In this document: piece after piece, positions 57,075-64,000 of the stretch
Layout of the letters: every line of letters starts with the position of its first letter
Position numbering within the stretch: position 1 is the stretch's first letter
Assembly (NCBI GenBank): GCA_963849005.1
Contig: CAWKGC010000021.1
Location: forward strand, 434,001-498,000
Length of the DNA stretch: 64,000 nt
DNA from: CAWKGC01 sp963849005
GTDB taxonomy: Bacteria; Pseudomonadota; Gammaproteobacteria; Burkholderiales; Usitatibacteraceae
Direction of reading: 5' to 3'
Notes under the pieces: generated by a model
Told to the model about the DNA's origin: nothing
Seen by the model: the letters and a program-made list of their open reading frames with translations, nothing else
Database searches by the model: none
Translations under genes and position numbers: made by a program

Positions 57075-57767
57075 TCATCCGCCCATCGCCAGCGCGGAGC
57101 AGAAGCCCACCACGGTCCACGTGCCGGCGCTCTCCGAGCGCTCATGGGCGAAGGGAATCAGGGAATTGGCCAGCATCGCCAGGATGCCGCCCGAGGCCAG
57201 GGCGGCCGAGCGCGCGCCGTTGGCGCCGCTGAACGTCGTCGCCGCGAAGTGGCCGAGCCCGGCGGCGACACCGCAGGCGAGCATCACCCACAGCCACATG
57301 CCGGCGACACGGCGCCAGTTCCAGCCGCTTTCCGCGAGGCCGGCGGAGGGAGCCAGCGCCTGGGGAATATTCGAGACGAAGACTGCTGCGAGAAATGCCA
57401 GGCTGATCTCGGTTCCCCTGGCGATCTGCACGCCGAATATGATGGACTCCGGCACGCCATCGACTATCGCGCCGACGACGATGCCGAGCGGACCGCCGGA
57501 GCCATCGGCGCCGAACTTGCGGTCCACGTAGCGCTCGCCGAGGATGAAGGTACCGGCGCCGAGCATGGTCCATAGCGCGACCTGCCACATTTCGAGGAGC
57601 TTGGCGTTCGGCAAGAGGTCTGCGGCAACGGCCGCAATGAGCGCGCCCGCGCCGAATCCCGCGAGATCACCGACCGTGCGCCTGGGCACCTTGACCAGGA
57701 AGACCGCAAGGCCGGCCAGGACCAGCGACAGCTGCGCGATCGCGCCAAGGCCGAAGGACGTAAGCAT
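57075..57767 (-). CDS. ZIP-family metal transporter
   Basis: Eight-helix protein of 230 residues (IAQLSLVLAGLAVFLVKV, GDLAGFGAGALIAAVAADLLP, helix IV DGVPESIIFGV). Helix V carries AVFVSNIPQALAPSAGL. In typical ZIPs helix IV has HNxPEG; here the His-Asn pair is replaced by Asp-Gly and the Glu is kept, so the metal site is altered. It might carry Zn2+, Fe2+ or Mn2+. The start is ATG; an intergenic stretch of about 480 bases lies upstream. Confidence 0.8.
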   Translation of the reverse strand: MLTSFGLGAIAQLSLVLAGLAVFLVKVPRRTVGDLAGFGAGALIAAVAADLLPNAKLLEMWQVALWTMLGAGTFILGERYVDRKFGADGSGGPLGIVVGAIVDGVPESIIFGVQIARGTEISLAFLAAVFVSNIPQALAPSAGLAESGWNWRRVAGMWLWVMLACGVAAGLGHFAATTFSGANGARSAALASGGILAMLANSLIPFAHERSESAGTWTVVGFCSALAMGG

Positions 57768-58246
57768 ATTTGTCGTTGAGGTCAGCTCAGCAAGGAGAAG
57801 AAAACATCCTGAAGCTCAGTTTACAGCCCGGCGACCCCTGGCAACCGATTCATTTTCCCCGGGGAGCATCCGACGAAAGTAGCTATGGTGTCGCCTTCGA
57901 TTGTAGAATGACCCGATGCGGTCCGAAATGCCTTCAACGGCGATTTACCCGCCTGCCCATGCTCGGTTCGAGGCCGCTAGTCTTGCAGAAGCGCGGCCAG
58001 TGGGTACCTCACGCAGCACGAACTCTGCAAGTTGGGGCTGCTCACCACGCTGGCCTTCATGGCTTTGTACCTGTTTGTCGGACGCCGTGGATCATGTTCG
58101 TCACCGGATGACCTCGGCCGCCCCGGGACATGCCTTTGAACAACCCCCTTCGCGCGCACTCTTGTGCTTCGATCCATTCAACTGACCTGGCACGGCAAGG
58201 GCCATGTCGAACCTCGCCGTGTCCACGGCGTTTCAACAAAGGAAAA
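57768..58246. other. Long intergenic stretch between the ZIP and DUF3313 genes
   Basis: About 480 bases of lower GC content than the neighbouring genes. It contains a possible small gene (57916-58139) and runs resembling TTGTAGAAT promoter elements (57900-57909). A ribosome-binding site AAAGGA precedes the DUF3313 gene. No repeat, hairpin terminator or RNA gene was recognised. Confidence 0.5.
57916..58139 (+). CDS. Possible small membrane protein, frame-shifted
   Basis: ATG at 57916 opens EMPSTAIYPPAHARFEAASLAEARPVG. In the adjacent frame the text continues YLTQHELCKLGLLTTLAFMALYLFVGRRGS, a single plausible membrane helix, to a stop at 58137. A change near 58003 would join the two. No family is recognised, and coding is uncertain. 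Such a remnant could be real or chance. Confidence 0.22.
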
Positions 58247-59074
58247 ATGATGATGACCGAGTCAAGAAAAGATGCCACAGGCTGGATCCGGGGCGGTGCC
58301 CTGGTGGCGGCCGTCCTGCTCGCGGGCTGCGCGGCCACGAGCCCCTCTTCCACGTCCTCCGCCGCGGGCAGCGGCGGCGGTGTCACGGTGAGCGATCCGT
58401 CACGGATGACGCAGAGCGGGTTCCTGTCGGACTACAAGCGGCTCAAGCCCGTGACGTGGGGCGCAGGCATCCAATGCTGGCTCGCCCCGGAGGCGGACAT
58501 GCGGAAGTACGACAAGGTTCTCATCGCGCGGATGATCGTGACGCTCAAGGACGAGCAGTCGAAGGGCGTCGACCCGACCGACCTGAAGGCGCTCACCGAT
58601 TACTTTCACGATTCGCTTGCCAAGGCGCTCAAGCCGCAGTTTCAGGTGGTCGAGAAGCCGGGCGTGGGTGTTCTCGTCATCCGGATCGCGCTCACCGATT
58701 TGGTCCCGACCGACATTGCCAAGAGTGCCACCGGCACGATCATCCCCTTCGGATTCGTCGCGGAGGCGGGCGCGGGCGTGGCCACCGGGCGGCCGGCGGG
58801 TTCCACACCGTACCTGGGCCGGGCGGGCATCGAGATGCAGCTTCGCGACGGCGCATCGGAGGCGATTCTCGCCGAGTGCCGCGACACGGAGGTCGGGCGG
58901 AAATATGCCGCCGATCTGGACGCGGGCGCGACGGGCGCGGCGCAGACCTGGGCAAGCGGCTATATGAACTCCTTCCAGTCGTGGTCCTATGCAAGGAACG
59001 CCTTCGACAAGTGGTCGGCACTCACCGCAAAGCGGCTCGCCGAACTGCGGGACGCGAACCTCGCGGCAAAATGA
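58247..59074 (+). CDS. DUF3313-like lipoprotein
   Basis: Protein of 275 residues with lipobox LLAG-C and a Ser/Gly-rich linker. SGFLSDYKRLKPVTWG is the DUF3313 start; KYDKVLIARMIVTL and LVIRIALTDLVPTD follow, and the end is DKWSALTAKRLAELRDA. Three ATG codons in a row follow AAAGGA; I use the first. Related lipoproteins occur in many proteobacteria, without a clear function. The gene ends 49 bases before the duplicated PPK2 segment. Confidence 0.8.
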   Translation: MMMTESRKDATGWIRGGALVAAVLLAGCAATSPSSTSSAAGSGGGVTVSDPSRMTQSGFLSDYKRLKPVTWGAGIQCWLAPEADMRKYDKVLIARMIVTLKDEQSKGVDPTDLKALTDYFHDSLAKALKPQFQVVEKPGVGVLVIRIALTDLVPTDIAKSATGTIIPFGFVAEAGAGVATGRPAGSTPYLGRAGIEMQLRDGASEAILAECRDTEVGRKYAADLDAGATGAAQTWASGYMNSFQSWSYARNAFDKWSALTAKRLAELRDANLAAK

Positions 59075-59123
59075 CGCCGGACAGGCTGGCGGCGCAACGA
59101 TCCGAGGCAACGCGTCGATGGAG

Positions 59124-59327
59124 ATGAAGATGGCAAAGAAGAACGCGGCAACGAAAGACCAGCCTAAAGGCAAAGCGAAGAAGAAGGGCAAGGGCGCCGC
59201 GGCCAAGGCGGTGGCGAAAAAGCCCGGCGCCTCGGCCTCGGCGAAGAAGCTCTCCGCCAAGGACTACGCGCGCTTCGGTCCCAGAAAATCGGGCTATGTC
59301 CAGTTGATTGGTACGGCGAATTCTTGA
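59124..59327 (+). pseudogene. Truncated duplicate of the ppk2 N-terminus
   Basis: The first 50 or so codons of ppk2 recur here. The start MKMAKK and the tail KGKAKK through KKLSAKDYAR are nearly identical in DNA as well as protein, with one added Lys codon and a few silent changes. The match begins at the GGAGATGAAGATGGC leader and stops exactly after GACTACGCGCGC at about 59273. The unrelated tail FGPRKSGYVQLIGTANS then runs to a stop. The Walker A and all catalytic parts are missing, so it cannot be a kinase. Confidence 0.8.
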
Positions 59328-59541
59328 GCGGCCGCGTCGCGCGTCAGTAATCGAAACCAGTCGTTCAATCGCGAGCCATCAATTGGCGCAAACGGCCAAG
59401 AGCCGTCGGTCGGTGCCGACTCCCAATTTGCTCAAGACCGGTCATTCCCCGTTCTTGAATGCGAACGCTAGAGCCCGCAGCCACCGAAGCGTCCGACCAA
59501 CGTCGCGATCATTGGCAACACATACTCTTGCCGGACGTACC

Positions 59542-60597
59542 CTAAGGAGCGCCTTTCCTCGTATTTCGCCATTGGGCCGGCGTCGTGCCGCTCCAACGCC
59601 GGAATGCCCTCGTAAAGGCGCTCGCGTCGGCATAGTCGAGCAACGCAGCGATCTCCGTCACCGCCATTGCCGAGTCGTCAAGCATTTGCCGGGCAATCTC
59701 GAAACGGCACTCGTCTGCGAGCGCCTGGAAGCTCGTGCCGAAGCCATTGAGGCGACGGGACAACGTGCGGCGGTGCATCGAGAATACTTCTGCAACCTGA
59801 GCGACCCCGCCGTGGCCGGTGACGAGTGCCGTACGCAGCACACTGCGTAGCTGCTCCGGAAAGTCGTCGCCGTGGCGAACCTCAAGTGCGTCGATGTGCT
59901 TCTGCAGCAGGCGGTGCAACTCCGGCTCGATCGCAGTCAAACGACGATTCAACCAAGTGGTGGAGAACACCATGGCGTTCTCTGCGGCGTCAAAGACCAG
60001 GGTCGCTCGAAAGAACCGGCGGAACGGCCCGACATCCTTCGGTTTGCGATGGGCGAACCGGACCTCAATGGGGTTCCAATCGGGGCCGCACAACGCTCGC
60101 ATGATGTTGAACATGACGGCGACTGCGGCGTCCCCAATCTGGTCGGTGGCCTCGACATGCGGCTGGTAGATTTCGTAGCGCAGCGTAGCCAACTCGCCGT
60201 CCACCCTCAGGTCCGCCACGGCACCGCGAACATGCAGATGGACATAGCGCACGATGTTGCGCAATGCTGCTCCTGCGTCCGGCGAGTACTTCCCCAGCAA
60301 ACCTACGAGTCCCATGGAGTGCAGTCCGCCCCGTTGACCGACCAGTAGTCCGAAGTGAGGGCAGTTGGTACGAGCCGCGCAATGCGCCATCAGGCGATTC
60401 CGCGCTGCGAAGGGAACCAGGGTTTCGGGATTGTCGAAGAGCTTGAGGTCGAACCCCGCCTCGGCCAGCACTTCGGCGGGATCAAAGCCCATGCTCCGAA
60501 GGACCTCCGGAATGTCCAGCGTGCCGCCGATGCGCACGGTTGCGTCATTGCGGCGGATGCTGACGGTCCGCGGTCGCGTAGTGCCTAGATGTCGCAT
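59542..60597 (-). CDS. AraC-family transcription regulator (OruR-like)
   Basis: Regulator of 351 residues. The N-terminal three quarters is an Arabinose_bd-type effector domain (DIPEVLRSMGFDPAEVLAEAGFDLKLFDNPE). The C-terminal AraC helix-turn-helix pair ends MAVTEIAALLDYADASAFTRAFRRWSGTTPAQWR, the usual second helix-turn-helix signature. It is divergent from ytcA-mdtNO, so control of that operon is likely. It has no clear ribosome binding site; a FNR-like palindrome touches its start. Confidence 0.87.
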   Translation of the reverse strand: MRHLGTTRPRTVSIRRNDATVRIGGTLDIPEVLRSMGFDPAEVLAEAGFDLKLFDNPETLVPFAARNRLMAHCAARTNCPHFGLLVGQRGGLHSMGLVGLLGKYSPDAGAALRNIVRYVHLHVRGAVADLRVDGELATLRYEIYQPHVEATDQIGDAAVAVMFNIMRALCGPDWNPIEVRFAHRKPKDVGPFRRFFRATLVFDAAENAMVFSTTWLNRRLTAIEPELHRLLQKHIDALEVRHGDDFPEQLRSVLRTALVTGHGGVAQVAEVFSMHRRTLSRRLNGFGTSFQALADECRFEIARQMLDDSAMAVTEIAALLDYADASAFTRAFRRWSGTTPAQWRNTRKGAP

Positions 60598-60599
60598 GT

Positions 60600-60613
60600 T
60601 TGATTTATTTCAA
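60600..60613 (-). promoter_or_regulatory. FNR-like palindrome at the AraC gene start
   Basis: TTGAT-TTAT-TTCAA matches FNR at 9 of 10 half-site positions and begins three bases upstream of the regulator's ATG. At this distance it cannot be an activator site for that gene unless the message is leaderless. It may act as a repressor site or as a distal site for the divergent operon. Confidence 0.35.
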
Positions 60614-60868
60614 GGAAGAATCGGTCGTCATTGTCCCAAATTATCAATTGGTGTCCCCGATTGTCTAGCACCTGAGTCGCCGATTTCCGACAATAGGCGT
60701 TCTTGGCGCTGGCCCTGATAACAACAACAAAGACCGGCGCGCACTCGCCGCGCATGCCCCCGCTACCTCGTTCCGGGTTTAGCAGGGAATTTCTGCAAGG
60801 GTTTGGATTGCAGTGCTTCAGAAAACGGAGAATCCACGCTGGTCCAGTCGATCAGCATCGAGATCAAT

Positions 60869-61138
60869 ATGCGGACCTCTTTGATCAAGCGAGGCGTGTT
60901 CGTTGTGGCCGCGCTGCTGTCCTTGGTGGGGTGCAGTGCGGCGCCGTCGAGGAATATCCTGGGCTCGTATTTTCCGTCTTGGATGGTCTGCGTATTGATT
61001 GGCATGGGCTTGGCCATTGTCATTCGCTGGATTCTCGTGAAGCTGGGAATAGAGAAGGAATTGCCGGCTCCGATCGTGGTTTACCTGGCGGCCACAATTG
61101 CCTTTTCCTTTGCCGCGTGGCTTCTATGGCTGGCCTAG
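60869..61138 (+). CDS. ytcA: YtcA-like small membrane lipoprotein
   Basis: Protein of 89 residues with a lipobox (LLSLVG-C) in a signal sequence, two membrane helices (WMVCVLIGMGLAIVIRWILV, IVVYLAATIAFSFAAWLLWLA) and little else. The text SYFPSWMVCVLIG is the YtcA family. In E. coli ytcA stands before mdtNOP, as here. Its function is unknown. It is separated by 13 bases from mdtN. Confidence 0.8.
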   Translation: MRTSLIKRGVFVVAALLSLVGCSAAPSRNILGSYFPSWMVCVLIGMGLAIVIRWILVKLGIEKELPAPIVVYLAATIAFSFAAWLLWLA

Positions 61139-61151
61139 GCGGAGCAAGTCG

Positions 61152-62189
61152 ATGAAATCCAGTGTTACCTGGCGGGGTCGCCTCGTCGCGTTGATTGCAG
61201 TGGTTGCCGCCGTCGTCCTCGGATACGCGACGCTCGCGGCATTGAGCCGGCGACCCCAGACGAATGCTGCCCACCTGTTCGCGTACAGCGCGGCGATGGC
61301 CCCCGAGGTCAGCGGGCGCATCGTCAAGCTTCATGTCACGAGCAATCAGCGGGTGAGCAAAGGCCAACCACTGGTAGAGATTGATCCCCAACCGTTCGAG
61401 CTGAGGCAGCGCCAAGCGCAGGCGCAGGTTCAGGCATTGAAGGCGCAGATTGGCCTGACATCGCGACAGGTGACTTCCCAGATGACCGGCGCGGATGCGG
61501 CGGCGACCCAGATTAATCACGCCAAGGCGCAGCTCGCTCTGGCGCAGGAGAACCTGCGCCGCCTCGAGCCGCTGCTCGCGAAGGGCTACGTGACCCAGCA
61601 GCAGGTTGACGAGGCACGGACCAATGAGCGAAATGCGGCGGTGGCGCTCACCGTGGCTACGCAGCAGGCCACCCAGGCGCGTGAAGCCGTGGGCGGTACC
61701 GCCAATCTTGTCGCGCAGCTTGCCGGCGCCGAAGCCGCCGAGGCTATTGCCGCACGCGATTTGGGCCAAGCGGTACTGCGCGCCCCCTTTGATGGAACCG
61801 TCGTCGGCCTCCAGATCGCCGAGGGGACCTATGCCGTCGCGGGGCATCCGCTGTTCACGCTGATCAAGGATCAGGAGTGGTATGCCGTTGCCGACTTCCG
61901 CGAAACCGAACTTTCCAGCATCGCGGTGGGCGATCGCGCAACCGTATGGTTGATGGCCGATGCGGCCCGGCCGATCCAGGGTCAGGTCGCGAGCTTGAAT
62001 AGCGGCGTGCAGCCCCAGACCGGGGATGGATCTGGAGGCCCGGGATTGCCCGTGGTCGGGCGCACACTCAACTGGGTCGTCGTCGCGCAACGCTTTCCGG
62101 TGTGGATCCGCCTGCTGGATCCGCCCCCGCAAGATATGCGGATCGGGGCCACGGCGTCGGTTCGGGTGGAGCATGACGCAAGGCAATGA
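61152..62189 (+). CDS. mdtN: MdtN-like membrane fusion protein
   Basis: HlyD-family adaptor of 345 residues with N-terminal anchor (RLVALIAVVAAVVLGYATLAAL). Its lipoyl half is MAPEVSGRIVKLHVTSNQRVSKGQPLVEIDPQPF, and the coiled coil lies at about residues 75-190. The second half reads LRAPFDGTVVGLQIAEGTYAVAGHPLFTLI. The gene follows ytcA and overlaps mdtO by 17 bases. With mdtO and a channel off the edge, it should form an MdtNOP-type exporter, which in E. coli confers resistance to sulfa drugs and some dyes. Confidence 0.87.
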   Translation: MKSSVTWRGRLVALIAVVAAVVLGYATLAALSRRPQTNAAHLFAYSAAMAPEVSGRIVKLHVTSNQRVSKGQPLVEIDPQPFELRQRQAQAQVQALKAQIGLTSRQVTSQMTGADAAATQINHAKAQLALAQENLRRLEPLLAKGYVTQQQVDEARTNERNAAVALTVATQQATQAREAVGGTANLVAQLAGAEAAEAIAARDLGQAVLRAPFDGTVVGLQIAEGTYAVAGHPLFTLIKDQEWYAVADFRETELSSIAVGDRATVWLMADAARPIQGQVASLNSGVQPQTGDGSGGPGLPVVGRTLNWVVVAQRFPVWIRLLDPPPQDMRIGATASVRVEHDARQ

Positions 62190-64000
62190 ATCCGCGACGC
62201 GCGGAGCAGAACTGTTCGCCTGGCTCCGCGACGAGCTGGCGCCGCGGCCGGGCAGAGTTGCCGCGGTAGCGCGCATCGCGGGGAGTTGCACCATCGCCGT
62301 GGGCATTGCGATGGTCTTTCAAATCCCGCTGGCGGCTTACGTGGTCTATCTGGTTTTCGTGATCAGTCGAGGGGAGTCCGTCGCAACGCTGATCACTGCA
62401 ATCAGCGTAGCCATTGGCGCCACGCTCGCGGTGGCACTTTCGCTTGTGCTCCTGACCATCGATGCAGGCGATCCCGCGCTTCGTCTGCCCTTGATGGCGG
62501 CAATCACCTTTCTCGGCATGTTTCTGGCGCGCACTTCCACACTCGGGCCGCTCGGCTATCTCGTGGGTTTCGTCATGGTGCTGACACAAACCCTCGTCGA
62601 CACCGTTCCCTCCCCGGAGATGCTGACGAGGCTTGTGCTTTGGCTGTGGGTTGTGGTGATGATTCCCGCCGTGCTCTCCACACTGGTCAATCTTGTGTTC
62701 GGTGAGGACGCGGCGAAACTTGCTCTGCGGACGGCCTTGCGTCTGCTCGATGCCGTTACGGCGACGTTGGACGAACGCCAATCTCCCGGCCTCGCCCGAC
62801 AGCAAGCGGACGCATTGGGACTGGTCGCGCTGCGGAAGGACGCGCAGATCGCCGACCGCCAGTTGCGCGAGTATGCCGAAGTCGACCATCGCTTGATCGA
62901 GACACTCGTCGAATTGCTGACGCTGCTCGGCGCGATCCTGCGACCTCCCGCGCGATATCCGGATGCTGCTCGTCGACGCGAGTGTGGAATGCCGTCGCGC
63001 ATTGGCGTCGGGGGACACCCGGCCTCCGAGACGACAAATCGTGCCCCCTGAGTTGCTGAACGGCCTGACCGCCGAGACCTTGCCGATCGTAGTGGCGATC
63101 GACGGCGCCCTGGGTCGCCTTGCCAATGACATCGCGCGCCGTCGCGCCGCCAGTGAGTCGCCGCCTTTACGGTCGCCGAAGCGCTTGTTCGTGCCTGATG
63201 CCTGGAGCAATCCGGAGCACGTACGCTTTGCGCTGAAGACGACGATTGCGGTTATGGCTGCCTATTTCATCTACAGCGTACTCGATTGGCCGGGCATCTC
63301 GACCGCCGTCCCCACCTGTTTTGTCGTCGCATTGGGAAGCATGGGCGAGACAATCCAAAAGATGTGGCTGCGGATCGCCGGAGCGTTGATCGGCGGGCTC
63401 GCCGCCGGTCTGTGCATTGTGTATCTGCTTCCGCACATGACTGACATTGGTCAGCTCTGCCTGCTGATCGCTGTGGCTTCGGCCATCTTTGCCTGGGTCG
63501 CGACCACCAGTGACCGCCTCTCCTATATGGGCATGCAGATGGCGCTCGCCTTTCTCCTCGGCGTGTTGCAAGGCTATGGCCCCAACACCAGCCTTACGGT
63601 GTTGTGGGATCGCGTCGTCGGAATTCTCCTGGGCAATTTGCTGATGTCGCTCGTCTTCAGCGTCGTCTGGCCGATAAGCGCCTTGGACCGCGCCCGTACT
63701 GCCATCGCGCAGGCATTGCGCGCGCTTGGAAATTTGATGCGAGATGCGGTTCATCCCCCGGCCGACGTGCGTCTCGCCGCGGTGCAAAGGCTTACTGAAG
63801 CACGGCACTTCACGTCGGTCGCCGCATTCGAGAGGAATCTGATGCAGGGAGGCGCGCTGCGCGAAACTTTCGAACAAACGGCAATCGCTCACCTGGAGCG
63901 CCTCGCCACGGCGGTCTTCGTCGTCGTCGGTCAATCCAGCGACGAAGACATCGGCGAACCTGGCCGAAAGCAGGACGCGGCGACATCAGCCTGGTTTGCC
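62173..64000 (+). CDS. mdtO: MdtO-like FUSC-family transporter, 5' part
   Basis: Fusaric-acid-resistance-type inner-membrane protein; the window ends before the stop. The N-terminal helix block (IAGSCTIAVGIAMVFQIPLAAYVVYLVFV onward) and the second block (FALKTTIAVMAAYFIYSVLDWPGISTAVPTCFVVALG, GALIGGLAAGLCIVYLLP) flank a cytoplasmic part. An extra C near 62955 shifts the frame; afterwards the text reads DIRMLLVDASVECRRAL and continues to the edge. Over 600 residues are visible, against about 680 in E. coli MdtO. Confidence 0.85.

Noticed and set aside
60600..60613. FNR palindrome as a class II activator site for the AraC gene
   Set aside because: It lies three bases from the ATG, too close for any known activator geometry.

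Overview
The window is GC-rich, gene-dense DNA with mostly short intergenic gaps, ATG/GTG/TTG starts and many ATGA or TGATG stop/start overlaps. The gene set points to a betaproteobacterium, most likely Burkholderiales or a near relative: narXL next to narK1K2GHJI, a parvulin and a small protein closing the nar operon, YaeQ, DUF2788, DUF2189, CbpA/CbpM and CreD. No rRNA, tRNA, CRISPR array, phage or complete insertion sequence was seen.

Layout. 1-12.6 kb is a nitrate respiration island: the end of narX, then narL, two NarK transporters, narG, narH, narJ, narI, a PpiC-type isomerase and a small conserved protein. 12.6-17.7 kb holds an NAD-dependent reductase, creD, a secreted CYTH-like protein and an ABC-2 exporter pair. 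17.7-19.2 kb holds a ParE/RHH toxin-antitoxin pair divergent from an FNR/DNR-type regulator, with well-formed promoter and operator sites between them. 19.3-23.8 kb has a patatin lipoprotein, an alpha/beta hydrolase and an MltF-like transglycosylase. 23.8-34.9 kb has a PaaK-like ligase, a flavin-binding-fold protein, a MacB/FtsX-type ABC exporter with its HlyD adaptor, a transglutaminase-like/TPR lipoprotein, a P-type ATPase and a spermidine-synthase-like protein. 34.9-38.1 kb is punctuated by four palindromic REP-like elements sharing the core GGGGTCAG. 38-45.3 kb is a run of mostly minus-strand genes, many for membrane proteins. 45.4-56.5 kb holds SulP, DUF3302, HlyD, an outer-membrane factor, PPK2, a second patatin, a truncated outer-membrane factor, MscS and DUF2955. 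The right end has a K+ channel, a ZIP transporter, a DUF3313 lipoprotein, a PPK2 fragment, and an AraC-family regulator divergent from ytcA-mdtN-mdtO, which runs off the edge.

How the genes work together. NarX/NarL sense nitrate, NarK1/NarK2 move nitrate and nitrite, and NarGHI with the chaperone NarJ reduces nitrate at the membrane. An FNR/DNR-like regulator and FNR-like palindromes at several places suggest oxygen- or nitrogen-oxide-responsive control. Much of the rest is envelope biology: lipid hydrolases, peptidoglycan cleavage, three HlyD adaptors, two outer-membrane factors (one truncated), two aromatic-acid-exporter-like (FUSC-type) proteins, and mechanosensitive and K+ channels.

Sequence quality. 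Many genes are broken by single-base indels, and nearly all those I could resolve are insertions. Removing one base at each of nine places restores a full-length NarG. Between the damaged stretches are long intact runs (narH to creD, and the region from the PaaK-like gene to the spermidine-synthase-like gene). I read these breaks as sequence errors rather than decay and annotate the genes across their full span.
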